DNA of 23,920 nt from an uncultured Bifidobacterium sp. (GCF_959020145.1 NZ_CAUEQY010000018.1:1-23920), one strand, 5' to 3'. Positions 1-8,411 are shown, counted from the stretch's first letter. The notes: generated by a model from the letters alone, not told the origin. Numbers and translations: made by a program.

Positions 1-3
1 AAT

Positions 4-35
4 AAAAAAACCGAAGCGCCGTTGCTCCGGTTTTT
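4..35 (-). terminator. Rho-independent terminator of tRNA-Ser(CGA)
   Basis: Read on the minus strand, a 7-bp stem with one G-U pair (arms 24-30 and 11-17, loop 18-23) is followed by a run of U from 10 down to 4. It lies 8 bases after the tRNA 3' end. The plus strand also has five T after the stem, but that strand has an A-C mismatch in the stem, so minus is the better reading. Confidence 0.8.
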
Positions 36-42
36 CTACTTG

Positions 43-128
43 CGGATAAGGCGAGATTCGAACTCGCGGAGGGGTTCGCCCTCACACGCTTTCGAGGCGT
101 GCTCCTTAGACCGCTCGGACACTTATCC
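43..128 (-). tRNA. tRNA-Ser(CGA)
   Basis: The reverse complement folds as a class II tRNA of 86 nt. The acceptor arms are GGATAAG (128-122) and CTTATCC (50-44), with discriminator G at 43. The anticodon loop reads CGA within an anticodon stem of cacgcc/ggcgtg type. There is a long variable arm (GUGAGGGCGAACCCCUC) and a canonical GTTCGAATC T-loop. The long variable arm and the anticodon identify a serine tRNA reading UCG. The 3' CCA is not fully encoded (GCA follows). A second serine tRNA, with anticodon UGA, lies at the other end of this window. Confidence 0.95.
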
Positions 129-300
129 ATTGTGCTACTTGAAAACAAGCAACTTCATCATTTTGCCACAGCTTTGGCGATTGTCAAATCCGATTGAGGG
201 ATTTTTGCGATGTCTGCGATTGCTCGGCGTGTCTTATTCGCGGGAACACTGCGTCGCATTGCGTGAAGACGGTTGCGCGGACAGCGTACGCAAGTCTGCG

Positions 301-1185
301 CTATGCGAATAGCGCTTCGTCGAATGCCGGATAACCCCAGTCGAGTGCCAGATCCACGCGGTCGGCGATCATGCTGGCGAGCATGCCCAGTGACTGTTCC
401 CGGGAGTCATCCGAATGGTCGTCCGAGGTTGTTTGGGACTTCGTCGAGGCGTTCGACGAAGTCGAGCTTGCCGCAACGGCTGCGATTTCGCTGCGCGCGC
501 AATTCATTTCCAGGACGGCATCGGTTGGCGCGTACAAGCCCGTTGCGGAATCCACGATGGTATTAGGATTGGCGAGCAGCTGCGTGACATCATAGGTTTT
601 CGCACGATTGTCTTCGGCTCCGGAAATAGAAATCAGGCGTTGCGAAGTGGTTTTATGACGATCGCTGATGTCAAGCGTCGCATGACCGAAGGAACGCGCG
701 GCGAACACCTCCATCGCGAACCCCACCTGATCTTCCGCAGCAGCCATGGCTGCAAGCGAATCCGTATCGACATCGAGCGAGTCAATGCCATCGCATCGTG
801 ACAGCGTGGGCTGTGCGATGTCAATCGCAAGCCGTGAGGCCATCAATCTGACGGCGTGACGGGCCTGCGCGCTGCGCAACGTGCCATCGGCGAATCGCGC
901 CGGGCAATATGCCGCGGTGTTGGCCCAATCTGAAACCGCCTCCTGCGCGGCAAGATAGCGCATGACGATATGGCGTGACCTGTCTGCCATGATGTCGGCG
1001 TTGGCAGTCGCGTCTGCATACGCCTTTTCGCAAGGACTTGGCTGTTGTTCGGCTTCGGCGCGGCCTGCGATTCGAGGAGTGGAACACGCGGCCAGTGATG
1101 CCACAAGGACGCTCGCGCACACCAAGACGCAGGCGCGTCTGACAGTCGACAAGGCCAAGGGGAAAAACGGGGAGCGTGTCTGCAT
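301..1185 (-). CDS. Putative lipoprotein of unknown function
   Basis: A 294-residue protein with a type II signal peptide: basic N-terminus, hydrophobic stretch at about residues 17-33, and a lipobox LAAC ending at Cys34. After cleavage it would be lipid-anchored on the outer face of the membrane. The mature part is Ala- and Asp-rich, with a low-complexity Ser/Thr/Asp stretch at about 240-262 and four further cysteines (C52, C94, C131 and C229), which could form disulfides outside the cell. I do not recognise the family. The ATG at 1185 gives the signal peptide; an in-frame stop (TAA, 1194-1192) lies only two codons upstream, and no Shine-Dalgarno sequence fits in the 6 bases between, so translation may be leaderless or weak. 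It is divergent from nusA, with 77 bases between the two start codons, and monocistronic as far as can be seen. Confidence 0.75.
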   Translation of the reverse strand: MQTRSPFFPLALSTVRRACVLVCASVLVASLAACSTPRIAGRAEAEQQPSPCEKAYADATANADIMADRSRHIVMRYLAAQEAVSDWANTAAYCPARFADGTLRSAQARHAVRLMASRLAIDIAQPTLSRCDGIDSLDVDTDSLAAMAAAEDQVGFAMEVFAARSFGHATLDISDRHKTTSQRLISISGAEDNRAKTYDVTQLLANPNTIVDSATGLYAPTDAVLEMNCARSEIAAVAASSTSSNASTKSQTTSDDHSDDSREQSLGMLASMIADRVDLALDWGYPAFDEALFA

Positions 1186-1221
1186 GAAACATTAGACTAG
1201 TAGTCGACTGTGACCATTGGG

Positions 1222-1233
1222 CCGAGCGCTCGG
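1222..1233. promoter_or_regulatory. 12-bp palindrome in the nusA leader
   Basis: A perfect 12-bp palindrome (ccgagcgctcgg) sits in the 77-base divergent region between the lipoprotein gene and nusA, 30 bases before the nusA start. A weak promoter-like pair surrounds it: TTGGGC at 1218-1223, then 17 bases, then TTCATA at 1241-1246. It could be an operator or a chance GC palindrome. The hexamers match consensus poorly. Confidence 0.25.
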
Positions 1234-1262
1234 AATAACTTCATATAGGAGGTCTTGGAAGT

Positions 1263-2315
1263 ATGGAACTGGACCTGGCAGGAATGCACCAGCTCGCAGC
1301 TGGGCAGGGAATCGATCCCGAGACGCTGGATGCCGCACTCTCGGAAGCATTGCGACTGGCATATCTGAAAACGCCGCACGCGGCGAAGCATGCTCGTGTG
1401 GAGCTTGATCCGCGTGCCGGAAGCTTTACCGTTTGGGCTCAGGATGAGATCCCCGTCGAGCCGACCGAGGATAATCCGCACCCTGCGCCGACTCTGGGCG
1501 AGGAATATGATGACACCCCGCGCGACTTCGGCCGTCTGGCCGCAGCCACCGCGCGTCAGGTCATCAGCCAGCTGTTCCGCAAGGCCGAGGACGACAAGGT
1601 GTTCGGCGCGTTCTCCGGGCAGAAGGGCAAGCTGATCACCGGCATTGTGCAGCAGGATGTGAAGGACACCTCCAATGTGCACGTGGCCGTTGGCGACGTC
1701 GAAGCGTTGCTGCCGCGTCGTGAACAGGTGCCGGGAGAGCGTTACCGCCATGGTGAGCGCATCCGCGTGTATGTGGTGAATGTCGCACGTGGCCTCAAAG
1801 GCCCGGAAATCGTGGTGTCCCGCTCCCATCCCGAGCTGGTTCGCCGTCTGTTCGAACGTGAGGTTCCGGAACTGGTTTCCGGTGCCGTCTCGATCATGGC
1901 CATCGCGCGTGAGGCCGGTGCCCGTACCAAGATCGCGGTGCGCGCCAACACCGAGGGCGTCAATCCGAAGGGCGCTCTGATCGGCCCCGGCGGTGCTCGC
2001 GTGCGTGCGGTGATGGAGAACCTTGGGCCGGAGAAGATCGATATCGTCGACTGGTCTGCCGATCCGGCGAAGTTCGTCGCGGCGGCACTGTCTCCGGCGG
2101 TCGCCACCGGTGTGCAGGTAATCAGCGAGAAGAACCAGACCGCAATCGCCTTCATTCATGATGATCAGCTGTCGCTGGCCATCGGCAAGGAAGGCCAGAA
2201 CGCACGTTTGGCCGCCAAGCTGACCGGATGGAAGATCGGCATCGAATCCGCCGAGGCACACGCCAAGAAGATGGCCGAAGCGCAGGCTTCGACCAGCGGG
2301 GAAACCGCCGAATAA
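1263..2315 (+). CDS. nusA: Transcription termination/antitermination factor NusA
   Basis: NusA binds RNA polymerase and nascent RNA, and modulates pausing, termination and rRNA antitermination. The 350-residue length matches actinobacterial NusA, which lacks the C-terminal acidic repeats of the enterobacterial protein. The N-terminal polymerase-binding domain spans roughly residues 1-125. An S1 domain follows at about 130-200, with the FSGQKGKLITGIV segment at its start. Two KH domains come next; the GxxG loops are GPGG near 241-244 and GKEG near 317-320 (IGKEGQNARLA). A strong Shine-Dalgarno (taggagg) lies about 9 bases before the ATG. It is the first gene of the nusA-infB-rbfA-truB-ribF cluster. 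The commonly linked rimP is absent upstream in this window, and ylxR is absent downstream. Confidence 0.97.
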   Translation: MELDLAGMHQLAAGQGIDPETLDAALSEALRLAYLKTPHAAKHARVELDPRAGSFTVWAQDEIPVEPTEDNPHPAPTLGEEYDDTPRDFGRLAAATARQVISQLFRKAEDDKVFGAFSGQKGKLITGIVQQDVKDTSNVHVAVGDVEALLPRREQVPGERYRHGERIRVYVVNVARGLKGPEIVVSRSHPELVRRLFEREVPELVSGAVSIMAIAREAGARTKIAVRANTEGVNPKGALIGPGGARVRAVMENLGPEKIDIVDWSADPAKFVAAALSPAVATGVQVISEKNQTAIAFIHDDQLSLAIGKEGQNARLAAKLTGWKIGIESAEAHAKKMAEAQASTSGETAE

Positions 2316-2335
2316 CCAACACTTTCAGCAACGGT

Positions 2336-2363
2336 AAGCCCGTGGCGTTCAATCCACGGGCTT
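2336..2363 (+). other. Intercistronic hairpin, nusA-infB
   Basis: A perfect 10-bp stem (arms 2336-2345 and 2354-2363, 8-nt loop) lies 20 bases after the nusA stop. No T-tract follows, so it is not a classical terminator. It could act as an RNA processing site, a 3' stabilising structure or a partial attenuator in the 212-base spacer before infB. The position right after nusA would suit NusA-dependent autoregulation, but that is inference. Confidence 0.6.
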
Positions 2364-2527
2364 GAGTATGCTGGACTCGATAATCCAAAGCGTGGGGGTA
2401 CGTGCCGTCATGCCCAGGGAAAAGACGAGGTATCACGAACATGGTTGCACGATGAGAAGGAACAAGCTCGCCGTGAATCAGTAGCGGTCGCGCTCGTATG
2501 CGCGCGGCCCAAGATAGGAGAAATTGA

Positions 2528-5380
2528 GTGCCGAAAGCACGCGTATATGAACTTGCCAAGGAACTTGGCGTTGACAGCAAGACTGTTTTGAACAAACTTG
2601 AGGCGATGGGCGAATTTGTGAAGTCCGCATCGTCTACCGTTGAACCTCCGGTTGCCCGTAAGCTGAGGAATGCTTTCGCTTCCAACGCGCAGGGCAACGC
2701 ATCCGAATCCAAGAAGCCTGCGGTCCCGGCCAAGAAGCCGGCTGCCCCGGCAGCTTCGCCTACTCCTGCGCCTCGTGCCACTCCGGCTGCTCCCGCGGCA
2801 TCCGCGGCAAAGCCTGCCGCTCCAAAGCCGGCACGTCCTGCAGCGTCCAAGTCCGAAGCCCCGAAGCCCGGCCAGCGCATGCCTCGTCCGGGTGATTCCC
2901 GCCAGCATGGCAATCGTGCCAACGGCAACGCTCCGCGTCCGCAGGGCGAACGCCGTCAGGGCGGCAAGCCGGCTCCGGTTCCGGGACCTCGCGCACAGCG
3001 CAACAATAACAATACCAATGCTCCGCAGGGCGGTAATGGCAACAATGCCGCCAATGGTGCGAAGCCGCACACTCCGGGCCCACGTCCGGGTAACAATCCG
3101 TTCAGCCGCAAGCAGGGCATGCATACCCCGACTCCGGGTGACATTCCGCGTCCGCATCCGATGAACCGTCCGAACGCCAACAACAATAACAACGGCGAAG
3201 GTCGTCGCGGCGGCCGTCCGGGTCAGGGCGGCGGCCAGCGTGGAGGTTTCCGTGGTCGTCCGGGCCAAGGCACCGGTGCGAAGCCGGGTCAGTGGGGCCA
3301 GCATCGTCCGGGTCAGGGCGGCGGTCAGCGTCCGGCAGGTGGTGGCAACCGTTTCGGTGGCGGCGCCAATACCAATGGTGGCGGCTTCCAGGGCGGCAAC
3401 AGCGCTCCGAGCAACGGTCCGGCACGCGGCGGCGGTCGCGGTCGTGGCGGTGCTGCAGGCGCGTTCGGTCGTCAGGGCGGCAAGTCCTCGAAGGCTCGTA
3501 AGAACCGTCTGGCAAAGCGTCAGGAATTCCAGGAGATGAAGGCCCCGGTCATCGGCGGCGTGCGTATTCCTACCGGCAACGGTCAGACCGTTCGTCTGCG
3601 TCAGGGCGCATCCCTTGCCGATCTGGCCGAGAAGATCAACGTCAATCCGGCGGCACTGGTCACCGTACTGTTCCACCTTGGTGAGATGGCCACGGCAACC
3701 CAGTCCTTGGACGAATCCACCTTCCAGATCCTCGGTGAGGAAATCGGCTGGGACATCAAGATCGTGTCCGCCGAAGAGGAAGACAAGGAACTGCTGCAGC
3801 AGTTCGACATCGATCTGGACGAAGAAGAACTTCAGGAAGATGAAGATCTGAAGCCGCGTCCGCCGGTCGTCACCGTGATGGGCCATGTCGATCATGGTAA
3901 GACCCGACTGCTTGACACCATCCGTCGTACCAACGTCATCGCACGTGAGGCCGGCGGTATTACCCAGCGTATCGGTGCATACCAGGTGACCGTCGATCTC
4001 GAAGGCGAACCGCGTAAGATCACGTTCCTCGATACCCCGGGCCACGAAGCCTTCACCGCCATGCGTGCCCGTGGCGCCGAACTCACCGACGTTGCGATCC
4101 TTGTGGTCGCGGCCGATGACGGCGTGATGCCGCAGACCGTGGAAGCCATCAACCACGCTCAGGCGGCCAACGTGCCGATCGTGGTGGCCGTCAACAAGAT
4201 TGATAAGCCGGGCGCGAACCCAGACAAGGTCCGTGGCCAGCTCACCGAGTACGGCCTCGTTCCGGAAGAGTACGGTGGCAACACCATGTTCGTCGACATT
4301 TCCGCCAAGCAGGGCACCAATGTCGACAAGCTGCTGGAAGCCGTGCTGCTGACCGCGGACGCTGAACTTGATCTGCGTGCCAACCCGGATATGGACGCTC
4401 GCGGTGCCACCGTGGAAGCCCGACTCGACAAGGGTCGCGGTGCCGTGGCAACCGTGCTCGTTCAGTCCGGTACTCTGCACATCGGCGATTCCATCGTCGC
4501 GGGAACGTCGTATGGCCGTGTCCGCGCCATGCTCGACGAAAACGGCACCCATATGAAGGAAGCCACGCCGTCCACTCCGGTGCAGGTGCTTGGTTTGACC
4601 TCCGTGCCGACAGCAGGCGATCTGTTCCTGGTGGCCTCCGATGACCGTACCGCACGCCAGATCGCCGAAAAGCGTCAGGCCACCGAGCGTGCGGCCCAGC
4701 TGGCCAAGCGTCGTAAGGTCGTGTCGCTCGAAAGCCTCAAGGAGCAGTTCGCCAAGGCTGAGGTCGACATGCTCAACATCGTCATCAAGGGCGATTCCTC
4801 CGGTTCCGTCGAGGCGCTGGAAGATTCCTTGATGAAGATCGAGGTGTCTGACGAGGTCGGCATCCAGGTGATCCACCGCGGTGTCGGTGCCATCACCCAG
4901 AACGATGTCAACCTGGCTACCGTCGACAAGGCCGTCATCATCGGCTTCAACGTTCGTCCGAACCGTCAGGTGGCGGATATGGCCGAACGCGAAGGCGTGG
5001 AAATCAAGTACTACTCGATCATCTACAAGGCCATCGAAGACATCGAAGCATCCCTCAAGGGCATGCTCAAGCCGGAATTCGAAGAGGTCGTCACGTCCCA
5101 CTCCGAGATCCGCGAGATCTTCCGTTCTTCCAAGTTCGGCAATATCGCAGGTGTTATGGTGCAGGACGGCGAAGTCAAGCGCGGTACGAAGTGCCGTATT
5201 CTGCGCAACGGCATCGCCACCGTCAATGATCTCGAAATCTCCTCGCTGCGTCGCTTCAAGGACGATGTCAACTCCGTCAAGGAAGGCTACGAAGCGGGTA
5301 TCAACCTCGGTTCGTTCAACGACATCGAGCTTGGCGATATCATCGAGACCTTCGAAATGCAGGAAATCGAACGCAAGTAG
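2528..5380 (+). CDS. infB: Translation initiation factor IF-2
   Basis: IF-2 is the GTPase that places initiator fMet-tRNA on the 30S subunit and promotes 50S joining. The 950-residue protein starts with an IF2-N domain (ARVYELAKELGVDSKTVLNKL). A disordered region at about 50-330 is rich in Ala/Pro/Lys first and then Gly/Arg/Asn/Gln. A second IF2-N-like segment at about 355-420 precedes the GTPase core. The core shows G1 GHVDHGKT at 452-459, G3 DTPGH from 502 and G4 NKID from 556. EF-Tu-like domain II, IF-2 domain 3 and the C-terminal fMet-binding domain follow. The start is GTG at 2528, seven bases after a TAGGAG ribosome-binding site. The length is typical of bifidobacteria and other actinobacteria. 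Confidence 0.97.
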   Translation: MPKARVYELAKELGVDSKTVLNKLEAMGEFVKSASSTVEPPVARKLRNAFASNAQGNASESKKPAVPAKKPAAPAASPTPAPRATPAAPAASAAKPAAPKPARPAASKSEAPKPGQRMPRPGDSRQHGNRANGNAPRPQGERRQGGKPAPVPGPRAQRNNNNTNAPQGGNGNNAANGAKPHTPGPRPGNNPFSRKQGMHTPTPGDIPRPHPMNRPNANNNNNGEGRRGGRPGQGGGQRGGFRGRPGQGTGAKPGQWGQHRPGQGGGQRPAGGGNRFGGGANTNGGGFQGGNSAPSNGPARGGGRGRGGAAGAFGRQGGKSSKARKNRLAKRQEFQEMKAPVIGGVRIPTGNGQTVRLRQGASLADLAEKINVNPAALVTVLFHLGEMATATQSLDESTFQILGEEIGWDIKIVSAEEEDKELLQQFDIDLDEEELQEDEDLKPRPPVVTVMGHVDHGKTRLLDTIRRTNVIAREAGGITQRIGAYQVTVDLEGEPRKITFLDTPGHEAFTAMRARGAELTDVAILVVAADDGVMPQTVEAINHAQAANVPIVVAVNKIDKPGANPDKVRGQLTEYGLVPEEYGGNTMFVDISAKQGTNVDKLLEAVLLTADAELDLRANPDMDARGATVEARLDKGRGAVATVLVQSGTLHIGDSIVAGTSYGRVRAMLDENGTHMKEATPSTPVQVLGLTSVPTAGDLFLVASDDRTARQIAEKRQATERAAQLAKRRKVVSLESLKEQFAKAEVDMLNIVIKGDSSGSVEALEDSLMKIEVSDEVGIQVIHRGVGAITQNDVNLATVDKAVIIGFNVRPNRQVADMAEREGVEIKYYSIIYKAIEDIEASLKGMLKPEFEEVVTSHSEIREIFRSSKFGNIAGVMVQDGEVKRGTKCRILRNGIATVNDLEISSLRRFKDDVNSVKEGYEAGINLGSFNDIELGDIIETFEMQEIERK
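3215..3331 (+). repeat. Gly/Arg-rich direct repeats inside infB
   Basis: A 27-base unit encoding RPGQGGGQR occurs at 3215-3241 and again at 3305-3331 with a single base difference, exactly 90 bases apart. Shorter variants of GRPGQG and KPGQWG lie between them. This is the disordered linker of IF-2, where repeat-driven length change between strains is expected. Confidence 0.75.
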
Positions 5381-5415
5381 TCGATTGATTCGAACCAGCA
5401 ATCGATAACAAGAAA

Positions 5416-5452
5416 GGAACGCCCACAGCTGACATACGGCTGCGGGCGTTCC
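5416..5452 (+). other. Intercistronic hairpin, infB-rbfA
   Basis: A 14-bp stem with one A-C mismatch (arms 5416-5429 and 5439-5452, 9-nt loop) starts 36 bases after the infB stop and ends 36 bases before rbfA. No T-tract follows on either strand. Read on the minus strand, the mismatch becomes a G-U pair. An RNA processing or stabilising element is more likely than a terminator. Confidence 0.6.
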
Positions 5453-5488
5453 GTAATACAACAGAACTTACCTGATTAAAGGACAACA

Positions 5489-5992
5489 ATGGCAGGAACC
5501 AATCCTCGCGCCGCACGCATCGCGGCGTTGATCCAACGTGTGATCGCATCCTCCATGGAGGCGCAATTGCACGATAAGCGTCTCACAAACGTGACCATCA
5601 CCGAAGTGCGTGTGACCAACGATCTGCAGATCGCCAAAGTCTATTGGACCCAGCTTGGCCGTGAAGGCCATGAGCAGGGCGAACGCCGCCGTGCACAGCA
5701 GGCACTGAACCAAGCCAAGGGTCGTCTGCGTTCCCTTGTGGGCACCAAGGCCGGTCTGCGTTTGACCCCGCAGCTCGAATTCGTATTCGACGAGGTGCCG
5801 GGCGAGGCACATGAGATCGAAGACATTCTCGCCATCGCGCGCAAGCGTGATGAAGAACTCGCCAAGGCTCGTGAAACCGCCCAGTATGCGGGCGAAGCCG
5901 ATCCGTACAAGCATCCGGAAGAGGATGACGACGATGATTTCGACGATGATGACGTCGAAGTCGAAGATTGGGATGATGACGAAGAAGCCTGA
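5489..5992 (+). CDS. rbfA: 30S ribosome-binding factor RbfA
   Basis: RbfA binds the immature 30S subunit near the 5' end of 16S rRNA and is needed for late 30S maturation. The 167-residue product begins with the family signature (NPRAARIAALIQRVIASSMEA) and has the KH-like fold segment LTNVTITEVRVTNDLQIAKVYW, then the R.. LVGTKAGLRLTPQLEFVFDE block. A linker runs from about 110 to 143. The last 24 residues are almost entirely Asp and Glu; this acidic tail is longer than in the minimal family. The ATG follows an AAAGGA site by about 5 bases. The gene overlaps the start of truB by about 20 bases, consistent with translational coupling. Confidence 0.95.
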   Translation: MAGTNPRAARIAALIQRVIASSMEAQLHDKRLTNVTITEVRVTNDLQIAKVYWTQLGREGHEQGERRRAQQALNQAKGRLRSLVGTKAGLRLTPQLEFVFDEVPGEAHEIEDILAIARKRDEELAKARETAQYAGEADPYKHPEEDDDDDFDDDDVEVEDWDDDEEA

Positions 5993-7043
5993 ACATTCCG
6001 GCCTGCTGGTCATCGACAAGCCGCAGGGGGTCACCAGCCATGACGTGGTCGCGGCCGTGCGCGGCGCCCTGCATATGAAGCGTGTCGGCCATGCTGGCAC
6101 GCTCGACCCGATGGCCACCGGCGTGCTGGTGGTGGGTTTCGGCAATGCCACGCGACTGCTCAACTACATTGTCGACCATAACAAAACGTACGAGGCCACC
6201 ATTCGCCTTGGACAGCGCACCACTACGGACGATGCCGAAGGCGAGCTGTTGCCGGCGGGGGAGCGGGCAGTGAACTTTCCTTCGCGTCAAGCCGTGGAAC
6301 AGCTGATCACAGAACGGTTCACCGGGCGCATCGAACAGGTACCGAACGTCTACTCCGCCATTAAGGTCAATGGCCAGCGTGCCTATGATCTGGCGCGCGA
6401 AGGCAAGGATGTGGAGCTTAAGGCACGTCCTGTGACCATCGAAGAGTTCAACGTGCGGCAGGCGCGTTACGGCTACACGCATAGCGATCGTGCCGGCACG
6501 GAACTTGCTGGCGCAGTCGTGGCCGAGAGGACAGGAGATGGATGGATTGCCGACACTGCACCGCATGAAGATATGCAGCCCGTTATGGAACTCGACGTGA
6601 CCGTGACCTGTTCCGCAGGTACCTACATTCGCGCGCTCGCACGCGATCTGGGCGAGGAACTCGGGTTGGGAGGCCATCTGACGATGCTGCGACGCACACG
6701 TGTCGGCAGATTTTCAGTGAATATGCCCAACGTCATGAGCGCCCACGCTGAATCCAAAACATTCACCAATCGTGAAGGCATGGAAGTGATGCGCAATCGT
6801 GCAGTGCTTGACGATGCAGATCATGCGCTCGATCATGCGCTCGATCCCGTGGCCAGCGCTGCGGCTTCCATGAATATGCTGGCCGTGAGCGATCAGGAAG
6901 CGGCCGACTTGCGTTTCGGACGCAGAATCGCGCATGACATACGTACGACCACGGCGGCGTACGTTGAGGAAACCAACGATTTGGTCGCCATCCTCGAACG
7001 TGCGAAACGCGGTGAGGCTAAACCGGTCGCGGTATTCAACTGA
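5973..7043 (+). CDS. truB: tRNA pseudouridine(55) synthase TruB
   Basis: TruB converts U55 in the T-loop of tRNAs to pseudouridine. The product is about 356 residues. The family signature LLVIDKPQGVTSHDVV is at 11-26, and the catalytic motif GHAGTLDP carries Asp45. The conserved GQRAY (Tyr138) and SAGTYIRALARDLG blocks follow. Two ATG codons stand in tandem at 5973 and 5976, inside the acidic 3' end of rbfA; either could be the start. An in-frame ATG further upstream, at 5811, would add 54 non-homologous residues and is unlikely. A lineage-specific insert lies at about 169-203, and the C-terminal part carries a 12-bp tandem repeat. Confidence 0.94.
   Translation: MMTKKPEHSGLLVIDKPQGVTSHDVVAAVRGALHMKRVGHAGTLDPMATGVLVVGFGNATRLLNYIVDHNKTYEATIRLGQRTTTDDAEGELLPAGERAVNFPSRQAVEQLITERFTGRIEQVPNVYSAIKVNGQRAYDLAREGKDVELKARPVTIEEFNVRQARYGYTHSDRAGTELAGAVVAERTGDGWIADTAPHEDMQPVMELDVTVTCSAGTYIRALARDLGEELGLGGHLTMLRRTRVGRFSVNMPNVMSAHAESKTFTNREGMEVMRNRAVLDDADHALDHALDPVASAAASMNMLAVSDQEAADLRFGRRIAHDIRTTTAAYVEETNDLVAILERAKRGEAKPVAVFN
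6819..6842 (+). repeat. 12-bp tandem repeat in truB
   Basis: Two identical copies of gatcatgcgctc encode DHAL-DHAL in frame, followed by another partial GATC. Slippage here would change the protein by four residues per unit without a frameshift. Confidence 0.8.
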
Positions 7044-7091
7044 ACCATCCAATCAGACTACAGATACGAATTCATACACAAGAAGGACATG

Positions 7092-8315
7092 ATGAAGACA
7101 ATCACGCTCACGCCTGATGCCAGCGGCATGGTGGATTGGCCTACGCTGAGCAACGATAAGAAATCCGTGGTGACCATCGGTTCGTTCGATGGCATGCATC
7201 AGGGCCATCAGGCGGTGATTCGCCGCGTGGTGGAACTCGCCAAGAAGGAACAGTCCTTCTCCGTGGTGGTGCTGTTCGATCCGCGCCCAGCGCTCGTGCA
7301 CGGCTACGCGGCGCAAAACGGTGGCCAGGAGCCGCCGGCGGGCATGATCGACGCGCAGGCGCTCACCAGCATGCAGGAGCGTCTGCGCGCCATCAACAAG
7401 CTGGGCGTGGATTACACGCTCATCGTGCGTTACACGCTGGCGTTCGCGGCGAAATCGTACCGATTCTTCCTCGGACAAATGGTGGGCAAGCTGGGCATGC
7501 GCGCGCTAGTGCTCGGATCCGATGCGGCCATGGGTGCGAACCGTGCCGGCGATGTGAAGGCCATCGAGAATCTGGCGCTCGCCACCGGCGTGTTCCAGCT
7601 TGACGTGGTCGACGATCGTGGACCGGGCGAAACCCGCGTGCCAGCCAATGCGAAGCCGGTTATGCCCACCGACCATGGTGAGCCGGCCGATCCGCTGGAA
7701 GGCGCGTCCAAGGCGGAACGTCGCGCATGGAGCAAGAAAAACCAGGCGAAGGCCGTGCGCGTGTGGAGCTCCACGAATGTGCGCTACCTGCTGGGCCAGG
7801 GGCGCATCAAAGACGCCGACGCGATTCTGGGACATCCGCATGCCGTGGAAGGCGCCGTGGTGCATGGCGAGGAACGTGGACGCACCATCGGCTTCCCCAC
7901 GGCGAATCTGAGCGAGAATGTGGCAGGCTATCTGCCGGTCGACGGCGTATACGCCGGTTGGCTCGTGGACCTGGGCGCGAAGACGGCGGACGATGGTGCG
8001 CAGGGCGCTTCCGAAGGTGTTTCGCAGCAGTTCGATTCCTCTTCCGTGGACGCGCGACTTGCCGATCATTCGCCATATCGTTGGCCTGCTGCGATTTCCA
8101 TCGGCACCAAGCCGACCTTCAACGAGGTGACCGGAATGAACGATCGCGTGGTCGAAGCCTATGCCGTCACCGACGATTGGCTTGATTTATACGATCACCA
8201 GGTACGTGTGGAATTCGTAGGATTCCTGCGTCCTCAAATCAAATTCGATTCCGCACAGGATCTGATCGACGAGCTGAAGCGCAATGTCGAGGAAACCAAG
8301 CGAATTACTGCCTGA
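7092..8315 (+). CDS. ribF: Bifunctional riboflavin kinase/FAD synthetase RibF
   Basis: RibF phosphorylates riboflavin to FMN and then adenylylates FMN to FAD. The N-terminal nucleotidyltransferase domain shows VVTIGSFDGMHQGHQ, with the HxGH-like site near residues 36-39. The C-terminal flavokinase domain shows GRTIGFPTAN near 265-273 and ISIGTKPTF near 336-344. About 407 residues is roughly 90 longer than the usual 310-320. The excess sits in two inserts: a charged Pro/Lys/Arg-rich stretch at about 176-224, and a Ser/Ala/Asp-rich loop at about 297-331 within the kinase domain. Two ATG codons are in tandem (7089, 7092). The AAGGA site ends too close to the first, so the second is preferred. 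It is the last gene of the nusA cluster. Confidence 0.94.
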   Translation: MKTITLTPDASGMVDWPTLSNDKKSVVTIGSFDGMHQGHQAVIRRVVELAKKEQSFSVVVLFDPRPALVHGYAAQNGGQEPPAGMIDAQALTSMQERLRAINKLGVDYTLIVRYTLAFAAKSYRFFLGQMVGKLGMRALVLGSDAAMGANRAGDVKAIENLALATGVFQLDVVDDRGPGETRVPANAKPVMPTDHGEPADPLEGASKAERRAWSKKNQAKAVRVWSSTNVRYLLGQGRIKDADAILGHPHAVEGAVVHGEERGRTIGFPTANLSENVAGYLPVDGVYAGWLVDLGAKTADDGAQGASEGVSQQFDSSSVDARLADHSPYRWPAAISIGTKPTFNEVTGMNDRVVEAYAVTDDWLDLYDHQVRVEFVGFLRPQIKFDSAQDLIDELKRNVEETKRITA

Positions 8316-8411
8316 TGCTAATCACAACGATGATCGCAATAATAATCACGATAATGACAGTGATTAATGAATGCTGATATTTCCAGTAAAAACGTATCAG
8401 TATTCAAAAAT

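Noticed and set aside
1197..2261. A 354-codon minus-strand frame opposite nusA
   Set aside because: It mirrors nusA codon periodicity and has no ribosome-binding site.
2408..5461. A 1017-codon open frame on the minus strand opposite infB
   Set aside because: It is the antisense shadow of infB. The product is a His/Asp/Val/Leu-biased sequence of the kind produced opposite a highly biased GC-rich gene, and no ribosome-binding site or domain is visible.
5811..5972. An earlier start for truB
   Set aside because: The added residues lie within rbfA out of frame, are Ser/Arg/Met-rich and do not match the TruB N-terminus.
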